From contig CAZAMP010000006.1 in the NCBI GenBank assembly GCA_964486455.1, positions 50,313 to 114,312 of the forward strand: DNA of 64,000 nucleotides. Direction: 5' to 3'. The stretch comes from CAZAMP01 sp964486455. GTDB lineage: Bacteria > Eisenbacteria > RBG-16-71-46 > CAZAMP01. Position numbers and translations under genes: made by a program. This document shows, one piece after another, positions 1 through 8,519 of this stretch (position 1 is its first letter; each line of letters begins with the position of its first letter). Below the pieces are notes generated by a model. The model was given only the letters and a program-made list of their open reading frames with translations. It was not told the DNA's origin and ran no database searches.

Positions 1-1202
1 GCCGCGTAGGCGACCTCCCTTGCCGCGTCGAGTGTCGGGGCGGTGGCCGTGACGGCCAGCACCCGCCCACCCGCCGTCACGAGCTGATCGTCGACGATGC
101 GGGTGCCCGCGTGAAAGACGGTGACGCCGTCCTGCGCCTCGGCGTCGCCGACCCCCGTGATCGGAAGGCCGGTTTCATAGGATCCCGGATAGCCGCCTGA
201 GGCGAGAACGACCGCCAGCGACGCATCTTGCCGCCAGGCGAGCGGACGATCGTCGAGGCGACCTTCCGCGCAGGCGAGTAGCAGCTCACCCAGATCTTCA
301 TCGAGAAGCGGAAGAAGCGGCTGCGTCTCCGGATCTCCGAAGCGGCAATTGAACTCGACGACGCGCGGACCGTCCCCCGTGGCCATCAATCCGGCGTAGA
401 GGCACCCACGGTATGGGGCAGCTTCTTCGGCAAGCCCGCGGACCGTCGGGCGGAGGACCGTCTCGACGACCTCCCGAACGAATTCGGGGGCACCGTGCCG
501 CCACGGCACGTACGCGCCCATTCCACCGGTGTTGGGTCCTTCATCACCGTCGTAGACCGCTTTGTGGTCCTGGGACGGCAGCATCGGCAGGACGCGCTCG
601 CCGTCGCAGAGCGCGAACACCGACACCTCTTCCCCGCGGAGGAACTCCTCGATGAGAATCCGGTTTCCCGCTTCACCGAAGACATGCGCTTCGAGCATAT
701 CCCGGATCGCGCGGGTGGCGCTCTCCCGATCCTTACAGACAACCGCTCCCTTGCCCGCCGCGAGGCCGTCTGCCTTCACGACCAAGGGGAAGTCCGCACC
801 TTCCAGGTGCTTGACCGCGGTCATTGGATCGTCGAACGCGACGAAGCCAGCGCTCGGAATAGCGTGCCGGTCCATGAATTCCCGGGCGAAGATCTTGCTG
901 GATTCGATTCGCGCGGCCGCTTGGCAGGGACCGAATGCCGGTATGCCCGCCGAAACCAGGCGGTCGCTCAGCCCGGCCGCGAGAGGTGCCTCCGGCCCGA
1001 CCACGACGAGATCCACGCGGCGTTCACGAGCGAGCGTCACGACCGCATCCGAGTCGGACGCGCTTCCCGCAATGCACTCGCCCAGCTCCGCGAGCCCGGG
1101 GTTGCCGGGAAGCGACAGAATATCGCTCACGCTACGAGCACGCGCGAGCGCCCAGCCAATGGCGTGCTCGCGCCCCCCACCCCCAATGATGAGTACGCGC
1201 AT
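1..1202 (-). CDS. purD: Phosphoribosylamine-glycine ligase (GAR synthetase), 3' end cut by the window edge
   Basis: Second step of purine synthesis: ATP-dependent joining of phosphoribosylamine and glycine, in the cytoplasm. The frame is open from the ATG at 1202 to the left edge (about 400 codons). PurD is usually 420-430 residues, so only about 25 C-terminal residues are missing. The protein starts MRVLIIGGGGREHAIGWAL, the classic PurD N-terminal nucleotide-binding motif. Further in are LVVVGPEAPLAAGL, the ATP-grasp lysine segment VVKADGLAAGKGAVV, then GPNTGGMGAY and VEFNCRFGDPETQ. A GGGGGAT ribosome site precedes the ATG. The upstream gene is a LarA homologue ending 60 bp away, and a good promoter lies across that junction, so purD can be transcribed on its own. 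Confidence 0.97.
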   Translation of the reverse strand, partial: MRVLIIGGGGREHAIGWALARARSVSDILSLPGNPGLAELGECIAGSASDSDAVVTLARERRVDLVVVGPEAPLAAGLSDRLVSAGIPAFGPCQAAARIESSKIFAREFMDRHAIPSAGFVAFDDPMTAVKHLEGADFPLVVKADGLAAGKGAVVCKDRESATRAIRDMLEAHVFGEAGNRILIEEFLRGEEVSVFALCDGERVLPMLPSQDHKAVYDGDEGPNTGGMGAYVPWRHGAPEFVREVVETVLRPTVRGLAEEAAPYRGCLYAGLMATGDGPRVVEFNCRFGDPETQPLLPLLDEDLGELLLACAEGRLDDRPLAWRQDASLAVVLASGGYPGSYETGLPITGVGDAEAQDGVTVFHAGTRIVDDQLVTAGGRVLAVTATAPTLDAAREVAYA

Positions 1203-1243
1203 GGTATCCCCCGAGAAAGGCGTAACCCTCAGGAATCGCGGCG

Positions 1244-1273
1244 ATTGTATGGCTGCGTCTGATTAGGTGTCAA
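1244..1273 (-). promoter_or_regulatory. Promoter of purD
   Basis: On the minus strand TTGACA (1273-1268) and TACAAT (1249-1244) are separated by 18 bp. The -35 is a perfect consensus and overlaps the last codons of the larA-like gene. The expected start site is about 35 nt before the purD ATG. Confidence 0.7.
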
Positions 1274-2591
1274 GCGAGGGGCCACCTGATGGTTCGTCGA
1301 GCGCGTCACCGACCTCGAGGATGTCACTGACGGGAGAAGACAGGCGGACCGCGCGGACCTCGCCGGAGAGAAGATGGCGGGCACGATCGAGCGCCGAACC
1401 GAGCGATCCGAGAGGCTCGGCGCCCGTGCCTTCCAGCACGGACGGGTCCAGCTCGCTCACGAGCAGCAATCGGAAGCGCTCGGTGTGTCGCCGAAACGAG
1501 AGCGCCGTGTGCGAGTTCAAGCTGTACGCCGAGCGTAGCGCCGATTCAATCGAAACGCTGTCGGGGTGGGCAAACCACTGCAGCATCGTCTTCGATCCAA
1601 CACCTTCCGCGCACCTGGCCGCGAGAATCGCGACGCCTCCGTCCCTCACCGCCGGGGAAAGATGCACGAGCGCCTTGTGTGCCTGTACGAGATCGATGTC
1701 CTTCGGGCTTCCGCCCGCGTCGGCGACAACGAGATCGGCGGGCGCCGGGATCCGGACCCGATGTCGGGCGAGGTAGCGGCGGCAACCCACCTCGTGCGCC
1801 TCGCCGAGGTCACCGGCCACCAGTCCGTCGATGCGGTGGTCCGGCGACAGGTAGGCGTTCAAGACGAAGACGGGGACCGATAGTCGCCCCACGGCATCGA
1901 GCATGTCCATGTGGACCGGGTTGCCGTCGAGATTCCCGGGCCGGCAGGCCGGGTTGAGGCCATGCCCTTCGGTTTCGTGAAGCACGAGGCGGTGATTGAG
2001 GCGAATCCCTTCGTACGAAGCGAGTCCCGGAAATATCGCCTTGCGACCGCCGGAGAACCCGGCGAAGTAGTGGAAGCCGATCGCGCCGACGGCGATGGCG
2101 ACGTCTTGCTCCTGAAAGCGGCGGTTCACGACGACGGGCGTGCCGGCCGCCGTCTCGGCGATCATCTCCAGCTCGTCATCATTGGTTGCATCGTGCGCCG
2201 CGCAGGAGAGCGAACCCGCCCATGCCTCCGGGACCAGCGAGCGCAGTCGGCCCAAGGGGTCGGGAGCGTGCGTGCCCCCCCCGGCCAGCAACGTCACGCG
2301 GAACCGGGCGGGGCCGCCCGCGTCGAGCAGGAAGCGGAACAGCGCCGGCAGGAGGTGATCAAGACCCGCGGGACGCGTCCGATCCGGGATCACGATGGCG
2401 ATCCGCCTCGCACCCGCCAGTCGGGCATCCAAACCCGCGCCCGTCGTCGGATGGAGGAGCAGATCTTCAACCGCCGCATCTTCATCGGGCTCGGCGTCGA
2501 AGGGAACGCGCGTCGGTGGCGGCATCCAGTCGACCCCGGACGGGGACGTCGCCTCCACCCACCCGTCGCCATAACGCGCGCGCACCTTCAC
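1263..2591 (-). CDS. LarA-family nickel-dependent racemase (lactate racemase-like)
   Basis: This 442-residue cytoplasmic protein matches the LarA superfamily, whose members racemise or epimerise 2-hydroxy acids with a nickel-pincer nucleotide cofactor bound to a lysine. Visible motifs are DRTRP (70-74), GGGTH with H108, GFHYFAGFSGGRK with H174 and K184, and LNH with H200. In Lactiplantibacillus LarA the pincer lysine is K184 and the key histidines are H108, H174 and H200, so the active site looks complete. The family is broad and members act on several hydroxy acids, so lactate is not certain. The cofactor genes larB, larC and larE are not in the window. It starts 4 bp after gatB, so it is probably cotranscribed with gatCAB. 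Confidence 0.85.
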   Translation of the reverse strand: MKVRARYGDGWVEATSPSGVDWMPPPTRVPFDAEPDEDAAVEDLLLHPTTGAGLDARLAGARRIAIVIPDRTRPAGLDHLLPALFRFLLDAGGPARFRVTLLAGGGTHAPDPLGRLRSLVPEAWAGSLSCAAHDATNDDELEMIAETAAGTPVVVNRRFQEQDVAIAVGAIGFHYFAGFSGGRKAIFPGLASYEGIRLNHRLVLHETEGHGLNPACRPGNLDGNPVHMDMLDAVGRLSVPVFVLNAYLSPDHRIDGLVAGDLGEAHEVGCRRYLARHRVRIPAPADLVVADAGGSPKDIDLVQAHKALVHLSPAVRDGGVAILAARCAEGVGSKTMLQWFAHPDSVSIESALRSAYSLNSHTALSFRRHTERFRLLLVSELDPSVLEGTGAEPLGSLGSALDRARHLLSGEVRAVRLSSPVSDILEVGDALDEPSGGPSLDT

Positions 2592-2595
2592 CTCT

Positions 2596-4047
2596 CTAGT
2601 CCCTCCCTCGGCGGTCCAACAGCTCGCGCGTCACGCGCCGCCCGACGTCCGGATCGAGCCGGCCACCGGCCAACCGCATCACCTGACCGAAGATGAACTC
2701 GAACGCCGGCGCCTTGCCGGCCAGATACTCCGAGACCGCCGCCGGGCTCTCCTCGATCGCGCGCTCCGCGATGGGCCGAATGGCATCGGGATCCGAGAGC
2801 ATCCGCTCCCCGCTGCGCCGCAGGACCGCGTCAGCCGGCTCGCCCAGTCGCACCATCTCGGCGAAGACCGACTTCGCCATGGTGCGGCTGATCTCGTGTT
2901 CCGAGACGCGCGAGAGTAGCCCGCCGAGCGCCTCGGGTGAGACGGGTGCCTCCGTCGGCGTCGCTCCCGTCTCATGGAGAACGTGAAGCAGCTCGCCATG
3001 GACCCAGTTCGCGGCGAGCGTCGCGTCGCCCGCCACTCGCGCGGCACGCTCGAAGTAGTCCGCCAGGCCGGAGGTTGCCGTCAGACGCTCCGCATCCTCA
3101 TGACGGATCCCATACTGCGAGATGAGTCGCGCGCGCCTTGCCGCCGGGAGCTCCGGCATCGACGCGCGGATTCGTGATGACCCCTCCGCATCCATGACGA
3201 GCGGCGGTAGGTCCGGCTCCGGGAAATAGCGATAGTCCTGCAATCCCTCTTTGCCTCTCATCGGGCGCGTCCGGCTCGCTGCAGCGTCCCAAAGCCGGGT
3301 CTCGTGTCGAACGTGTTCTCCCCGGCCGAGAATACCTGCCTGCCGGGCGATCTCGAACGTCAGTCCACGCGCGACGTTTCGAAACGAATTGAGGTTCTTG
3401 AGCTCCGTCTTGGTCCCCAAGCTCTTGGATCCTTCCATCCCGACGGAGACGTTGGCGTCGCAGCGGAGGTTTCCCTCCTCCATGTTCCCAGCGCACACGC
3501 CAAGATACTCGACGAGCTGCTTCAGCGCCGCAAGCGCCGCGTGCGCTTCGTCCGGGGATCGAAGGTCGGGCTCCGTCACGATTTCGGCGAGCGGTATGCC
3601 CGCCCGATTGTAGTCCACACGACTGATCGACACGTTGCCTCGCGCTCCATGGAGCAACCGGCCGGCGTCCTCTTCGAGATGGATGCGCCGAATGCGAACG
3701 TCGCGTCGCTTCCCATCCGCGTCGATCACCACCGAGCCGCCGGTCGAAAGGGGCTCGTCGTATTGGGTGATCTGGTATCCCTTGGGAAGATCAGGGTAGA
3801 AGTAGCTCTTCCTTGCGAAACGGCTTCGCTCGTGGAGGGTCCCTCCAACAGCGTGGGCGAGAAGCGTCGCCAGCTCGACGGCTCGCCGGTTGACGACGGG
3901 AAGCACACCGGGATGGCCGAGGCAAACGGGACATACGTTGGAGTTCGGTGGGGCGTCAAAGCGCGTGGCGCAGGCGCAGAAGAGCTTCGATCGGGTCGTG
4001 AGCTGCACGTGCAGCTCAAGGCCGATGAACGCCTCAACCCGCGTCAC
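2596..4047 (-). CDS. gatB: Aspartyl/glutamyl-tRNA amidotransferase subunit B
   Basis: GatB of the GatCAB complex binds mischarged Glu-tRNAGln or Asp-tRNAAsn and activates the side-chain carboxylate with ATP, so that ammonia made by GatA converts it to the amide. The 483-residue length is normal. The N-terminus has IGLELHVQLTTRSKLFC and the zinc motif CPVCLGHPGVLPVVN; later come PDLPKGYQITQYD and EEDAGRLLHG, all typical of GatB. The C-terminal tRNA-binding YqeY-like tail ends in VTRELLDRRGRD. The gene overlaps gatA by 14 bp and is followed by the larA-like gene. A full gatC-gatA-gatB operon implies indirect amidation of tRNAGln and/or tRNAAsn. Confidence 0.98.
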   Translation of the reverse strand: MTRVEAFIGLELHVQLTTRSKLFCACATRFDAPPNSNVCPVCLGHPGVLPVVNRRAVELATLLAHAVGGTLHERSRFARKSYFYPDLPKGYQITQYDEPLSTGGSVVIDADGKRRDVRIRRIHLEEDAGRLLHGARGNVSISRVDYNRAGIPLAEIVTEPDLRSPDEAHAALAALKQLVEYLGVCAGNMEEGNLRCDANVSVGMEGSKSLGTKTELKNLNSFRNVARGLTFEIARQAGILGRGEHVRHETRLWDAAASRTRPMRGKEGLQDYRYFPEPDLPPLVMDAEGSSRIRASMPELPAARRARLISQYGIRHEDAERLTATSGLADYFERAARVAGDATLAANWVHGELLHVLHETGATPTEAPVSPEALGGLLSRVSEHEISRTMAKSVFAEMVRLGEPADAVLRRSGERMLSDPDAIRPIAERAIEESPAAVSEYLAGKAPAFEFIFGQVMRLAGGRLDPDVGRRVTRELLDRRGRD

Positions 4048-5539
4048 GCTCCCCCCTCTCGTCCATCCGGTTCGGCGAACGGCGATGCTCGCCGGTCTCG
4101 TCGAGAATGCACGAGGCGATCCTCAGGATCGTCTCCTCGCCATCGTCCGCTCCGAGAAGCTGAAGACCGATCGGCAATCCGTCGCTCGACAGCCCCGCGG
4201 GAAACGAGAGCGCCGGATAACCGGTGAGGTTCGCACTGATCGTAAAGACATCTGAAAGGTACATCGCCAGTGGATCATCGATGCGTTCGCCGATTCGGAA
4301 GGCCGTCGTCGGCGAGGTCGGCAGAAGAACCACATCGACCGCGTCGAAAGCACGATCGATGTCGTCACGGATCAGTGCCCGGGCCCCCAGTGCCCGCCGA
4401 TAGACCGCCTCGTGATAGCCCGCGCTCAATGCGTACGTCCCCAGGAGGATGCGCCGCTTGACCTCGAGACCGAACCCGGCGCGACGGACGGCGGATATCG
4501 CGTCGACGAAGTCCGTTCCCTCTGCGCGTGGCCCGTATCGAATCCCGTCGTAGCGGGCCAGATTGGCGGACGCCTCGGCGCTCGCCAAGACATAGTAGGC
4601 GGCAACGGCGAGCCCGGGGTCCATGATGTCGATTTCGACGGTCCGCGCACCCAACGCCTCCGCGCACTCCCCGACCGCTTCCAAACAGTGGATGACATCC
4701 GCGTCGCATCCCGATCGGAGAAGACGCCTCGGGAGACCGATCGTGCGTCCTCGAAGTGGCGTGGGCGACGTGCCGCTTTCACATGGCGCCTCGGGTCGGC
4801 GCGGCGTATCGCATCGGGAGGTCGCGTCGAGCGGATCGTGACCACAGACCACACGCGAGACCAGCTCCAGGTCGTCGGGGGTACGGGCGAACCAGCCGAT
4901 CTGGTCCAGTGACGACGCGAACGCGACGAGTCCGTTTCGCGAGACCGCTCCGTAGCGAGGCTTGAACGCCGGCACGCCGCAGAAACCGCCCGGCTGACGA
5001 ACGGACCCGCCGGTGTCGGAACCGAGCGCGATGGGCGCCATCCCAGCAGCCACGGCGGCGGCCGATCCTCCGCTGGAACCGCCCGGCACTCGCTCGCGAT
5101 CCCACGGGTTTCGCGTTACACCGAATGCGGAGGTCTCGGTCGATGAGCCCATGCCGAACTCATCCAGATTCGTCTTTCCGATGACGACGGCGCCGGCCGC
5201 CTTGAGGCGTTTGATCGCGGTTGCGTCGTAGTGGGGAACGTGCTGTGCAAGCATCTTGGACGCGCACGTCGTTCGGATGCCGGCCGTGCAGATGTTGTCT
5301 TTGACCGCGATGGGGACACCCGCGAGCGGACCGGGGTCACCTCCGCGCGCCACGCGCCTGTCGACGTGCGCCGCGGCCTCGCGGGCCGAATCGCCCGCGA
5401 CACTGATGAACGCGCCTATGGCGTCGTCGCGTGCCGCGATGCGCGAAAGATGCGCGGCGATGACATCCGAGGCGGTGGTCCTACCCGATCGTACCCATGC
5501 CGCGATCTCCGTCCCGGAGAGTCCGCAGAGGTCATTCAA
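4034..5539 (-). CDS. gatA: Glutamyl-tRNA(Gln) amidotransferase subunit A
   Basis: GatA is the amidase-signature subunit that releases ammonia from glutamine for GatB. It has 501 residues, slightly longer than the usual 480-490. The Ser-cisSer-Lys triad can be read directly: K80 in GVPIAVKDN, the cis-serine S155 in the GGSSGGS loop, and S179 in SDTGGSVRQP, one residue offset from the Staphylococcus enzyme. The glutaminase core is therefore intact. It begins 4 bp inside gatC (ATGA overlap) and overlaps gatB by 14 bp, so translation of the three subunits is coupled. Confidence 0.98.
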   Translation of the reverse strand: MNDLCGLSGTEIAAWVRSGRTTASDVIAAHLSRIAARDDAIGAFISVAGDSAREAAAHVDRRVARGGDPGPLAGVPIAVKDNICTAGIRTTCASKMLAQHVPHYDATAIKRLKAAGAVVIGKTNLDEFGMGSSTETSAFGVTRNPWDRERVPGGSSGGSAAAVAAGMAPIALGSDTGGSVRQPGGFCGVPAFKPRYGAVSRNGLVAFASSLDQIGWFARTPDDLELVSRVVCGHDPLDATSRCDTPRRPEAPCESGTSPTPLRGRTIGLPRRLLRSGCDADVIHCLEAVGECAEALGARTVEIDIMDPGLAVAAYYVLASAEASANLARYDGIRYGPRAEGTDFVDAISAVRRAGFGLEVKRRILLGTYALSAGYHEAVYRRALGARALIRDDIDRAFDAVDVVLLPTSPTTAFRIGERIDDPLAMYLSDVFTISANLTGYPALSFPAGLSSDGLPIGLQLLGADDGEETILRIASCILDETGEHRRSPNRMDERGERDAG

Positions 5540-5850
5540 GCCGAGTCCTCGTCTCCGGCAACCCGAGGAGCGCTGAAGTGTCCGTCGCGCGCGCCGGACG
5601 TTTCTCGAAGCGCCTCATCCGGCGAGAGGCCCGCGATCACATCATCCTCGCGTAGCGTCATGGCGCGTTCGCCCGCGGGATCTCGCGCGCGGTCGATCGA
5701 ACCGCCCGCACTCTCGAGACAGGTCATGTACTCCAGAATCGCCCCGAGATCGGAGCGCAGGCGTTCGATCTCGTCGTCGGACGCATCGATCCGCGCGAGC
5801 GTTAACACGTGACGAACGGCTTCTTCGTCCAGGCTCACATTAGCCCGCAT
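5536..5850 (-). CDS. gatC: Aspartyl/glutamyl-tRNA amidotransferase subunit C
   Basis: This small 104-residue subunit wraps around GatA and GatB and stabilises the amidotransferase. It shows the GatC pattern: VRHVLTLARIDASDDEIERL near the start, a helix with LGAILEYM, and a C-terminal part with LREDDV. A GGGAGCTGGTG ribosome site lies just before the ATG. It is the first gene of the gatC-gatA-gatB-larA run. The 170 bp upstream, to the helicase gene, contain only a small inverted repeat. Confidence 0.95.
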   Translation of the reverse strand: MRANVSLDEEAVRHVLTLARIDASDDEIERLRSDLGAILEYMTCLESAGGSIDRARDPAGERAMTLREDDVIAGLSPDEALRETSGARDGHFSAPRVAGDEDSA

Positions 5851-5922
5851 TCTTCACCAGCTCCCTACTGAGGCTGCGAAGGCGCCGGCATCTCCAAGAC
5901 GTCCTCATTTCGGTCTCCTCGA

Positions 5923-5938
5923 CATACCGTCTGGTATG
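5923..5938. repeat. Small inverted repeat upstream of gatC
   Basis: CATACC-GTCT-GGTATG, a perfect 6-bp inverted repeat with a 4-nt loop, lies about 75 bp before gatC. It could be an operator or a leader hairpin. No clear promoter was seen beside it. Confidence 0.35.
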
Positions 5939-6020
5939 CCTGCGTCATCCTCCACTCCGTGCGCCTTGAATCTACACGCGCTTTCGCACCCTCGTAACGG
6001 GACCTGGTGAGACGTGTGGG

Positions 6021-8234
6021 CTACCCCTCCAGATCCAGGTAGCGCGCGACGATCTTCCGCGTGACCTGTCCGGCGAATCGCACGGAGCACTTCGCGTTGT
6101 CGCCGGCACCATCCTGTGCCAAGACGACGCCGCGACCGAACTTGGGATGTCGCACGACACGGCCGAGATATGTCGCGCCGCGATCCGCGTCGACGTCGAT
6201 GGTCGGCTCCTCCCAGTCGAGGCCGGCATCAGGACCGGCGTCCTCCGGAAGACCCGTTTTGCGGACGAGCGGCCGCTTGAAGAAACGGCCGCTTTGGAGG
6301 CCGAGTCCCCAGGGATCCCGCTTGTCGAGGAGCTTGTCGGGGATCTCATCCACGAAACGAGAGAGCCGTGTGGCCATCTCGAGTCGGTTGAGACGCCGGC
6401 GATCGAGAGATCCGCTCAAATGGCATCGGCGCTGCGCGCGCGTGAGCGCCACGTAGAACAATCGCCGCTCTTCCTCCAGCTCCGCGACATCGTCCAGCGA
6501 CGACGCGTGCGGGAAGAGGCCTTCGACAAGGCCCGAAACGAAGACCTCATCGAATTCGAGTCCCTTAGCGTTGTGGGTCGTCATCAAAGTAACGGCCTCC
6601 TCGCCGGGATCCCAGGCGTCGATGTCGGTCCTGAGCGAGACCTCGCCCAGATAGGGCTTGAATCCCGGTGTCTCGCTTCGAATCGAGAAGTAGCGAGCAC
6701 CGGAAACGAGCTCGTCCAGGTTCTCGCGGGTGGATTGCGCTTCCGGCCCGCCGTCGATCAATCCAGCCCAGATGCCGCTCTCCCTGATGACGTGTTCGAT
6801 GGTCTCTTCGACGGGCTGTTCTTCCATGGCTTGGACCGAGCGGATCAGAGCACCGAAGGTCGCGAGTGACTCGGCGGCGCTTAGGGAGAGGGTGTCGATC
6901 GACCGCGCCTCGCAGGCCGCGCGAACCAGATCGCCGCCGTAGGTCGCCCCCGCGTCAACGAACCGGGCGAGCGAAACCTTCCCTATTCCTCGCCGCGGAA
7001 CCTGGACGGCGCGCTCGAAACTCACCGCGTCCCGCGGATTCGCGGCCAGACGCAGATACGCGAGCACGTTCTTCACTTCCTTGCGTTGAAAGAAGTGAAC
7101 ACTGCCGACCAGCCGATACGGCACCCCATGCCGGATGCAGACTTCCTCGAACGGTCGCGATTGGGCGTTCGTCCGATAGAGCACGGCGAATTGCCACCAG
7201 CGCGCGCCGTCTTCCGCCTTCGCGGTGAGCATCCTCCTGACCACGTCCTCCGCCTCACGCTCCTCATCCGGCGCGATCATCAGCGTGAGCTTCTCTCCCT
7301 CGTCGTTCTCGGTCCAGAGCTCCTTGGGCTTTCGGCCGTTGTTGAACGAAACGACCGCGTTGGCGGCGGCCAGGATGCGCTTGGTGGATCGGTAGTTCTG
7401 AACCAGACGAAGAACCTTCGCTTCGGGAAAGTGCTTCTCGAAATCGAGGATGTTGCGGATGTCCGCTCCACGCCAGCCGTAGATCGACTGATCGTCGTCC
7501 CCCACCACGGTGAGGTTCCGATGCTTCGATGCCAGGAGGCGCGTGATCTCGAACTGAACGAGATTGGTGTCTTGGTACTCGTCGACGAGCACGTAGCGGA
7601 ACCGATCCGCCAATCGGTCGCGCACATCGGGGGAATCCTCCAGAAGCCGAAGGGCCCGCAGCAGCAAGTCGTCGAAGTCGAGCGCGCCGAAATCGCCAAG
7701 GGCCTTCTCGTACTCGGCGTAGATGTCCGCCACCAGTTCCGCGTGCCGGGATGCCGCCGCGTCCCGCATCGCGGAGGCGGGCGTTCGCGAGCTCTTCGCC
7801 GTCGAGATACGCTCCAGGATCGACCGAGGGCGAAACTCCTGCTCGGTCAGATGGCGGCTCTTGATGGCCCTCTTCACCACCCGCAGGGAATCGTCGCGAT
7901 CGAATATCGAGAAGTCGCGGTCGATCCCGGCGGCGCCCGCGTACCGTCGCAGCATACGCACGCAGGTGGCGTGAAACGTCCCCGCCCACAGCCCGGCCGG
8001 CTGCCCCGAAAGGAGGCGCCCGATTCGCTCTCGCATCTCCTCGGCGGCCCTGTTTGTAAATGTAAACGCCAGAATGTGTTCCGGCGCTATGTTCTTATTC
8101 TGGATAAGGTGCGCGACCTTGTGGGTCAGGACCCGTGTCTTCCCGCTCCCGGCACCGGCGAGAATGAGTACGGGACCGTCGGTCGCTTCGACGGCTTCGC
8201 GCTGAACCAGGTTGAGCTCTTCAAGGTGTCGCAT
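6021..8234 (-). CDS. pcrA: ATP-dependent 3'-5' DNA helicase PcrA/UvrD
   Basis: Superfamily 1A helicase that unwinds DNA in nucleotide-excision and mismatch repair and clears replication obstacles. It has 737 residues, normal for the family. Motifs in order: Q-motif and LNLVQREAVEA, Walker A GAGSGKT (about 27-33), motif Ia AFTFTNRAAEEM, Walker B DEYQDT, motif III GDDDQSIYGWRGAD, motif IV QNYRS, motif V MTTHNAKGLEFDEVF, and motif VI FYVALTRAQRR. The C-terminus (HPKFGRGVV onward) is the tudor-like fold that binds RNA polymerase in PcrA. It sits alone between gatC and tamB, with 285 bp of upstream DNA carrying a repeated GCCAA/TTGGC motif. PcrA and UvrD cannot be told apart firmly by sequence reading. 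Confidence 0.95.
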   Translation of the reverse strand: MRHLEELNLVQREAVEATDGPVLILAGAGSGKTRVLTHKVAHLIQNKNIAPEHILAFTFTNRAAEEMRERIGRLLSGQPAGLWAGTFHATCVRMLRRYAGAAGIDRDFSIFDRDDSLRVVKRAIKSRHLTEQEFRPRSILERISTAKSSRTPASAMRDAAASRHAELVADIYAEYEKALGDFGALDFDDLLLRALRLLEDSPDVRDRLADRFRYVLVDEYQDTNLVQFEITRLLASKHRNLTVVGDDDQSIYGWRGADIRNILDFEKHFPEAKVLRLVQNYRSTKRILAAANAVVSFNNGRKPKELWTENDEGEKLTLMIAPDEEREAEDVVRRMLTAKAEDGARWWQFAVLYRTNAQSRPFEEVCIRHGVPYRLVGSVHFFQRKEVKNVLAYLRLAANPRDAVSFERAVQVPRRGIGKVSLARFVDAGATYGGDLVRAACEARSIDTLSLSAAESLATFGALIRSVQAMEEQPVEETIEHVIRESGIWAGLIDGGPEAQSTRENLDELVSGARYFSIRSETPGFKPYLGEVSLRTDIDAWDPGEEAVTLMTTHNAKGLEFDEVFVSGLVEGLFPHASSLDDVAELEEERRLFYVALTRAQRRCHLSGSLDRRRLNRLEMATRLSRFVDEIPDKLLDKRDPWGLGLQSGRFFKRPLVRKTGLPEDAGPDAGLDWEEPTIDVDADRGATYLGRVVRHPKFGRGVVLAQDGAGDNAKCSVRFAGQVTRKIVARYLDLEG

Positions 8235-8314
8235 GTCAGGCCTCGATTCCTCGGGGATCTATCCGATGGCTCCGGTCGCCCGCGCAATGCGCGCCCGTCG
8301 CCACGGAAAGGCTT

Positions 8315-8338
8315 GCCAAATCAAACATGAGGGTTGGC
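8315..8338. repeat. GCCAA-TTGGC palindromic site, copy 1, upstream of pcrA
   Basis: GCCAA, a 14-nt spacer containing ATGAGGG, then TTGGC. A second copy with the same internal ATG(A/G)GG lies 97 bp away at 8412-8434. The pair is placed like operator sites in the pcrA leader region. Confidence 0.4.
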
Positions 8339-8411
8339 TGTTTCTCGACCCTGGGCCCGGTCCTCGTCCAGCGGAATCGGACGCGCACCATCTGCTCCCG
8401 TACTCGCCCTC

Positions 8412-8434
8412 GCCAATGTTCACATGGGGTTGGC
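8412..8434. repeat. GCCAA-TTGGC palindromic site, copy 2, upstream of pcrA
   Basis: GCCAA, a 13-nt spacer containing ATGGGG, then TTGGC; compare the copy at 8315-8338. Nothing else was recognised in the 285-bp gap 8235-8519. Confidence 0.4.
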
Positions 8435-8519
8435 TATGCTCCGCTTGGCTCGGGCTCCGTGCGGTCCCACCTGACGCCCTCTCCCGCCTTTTCTCTCGCG
8501 GATTTCCGACAGATTGAGA

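Noticed and set aside
7086..8330. Plus-strand open frame of 414 codons opposite pcrA
   Set aside because: Shadow of the helicase gene; the minus-strand frame has all helicase motifs.
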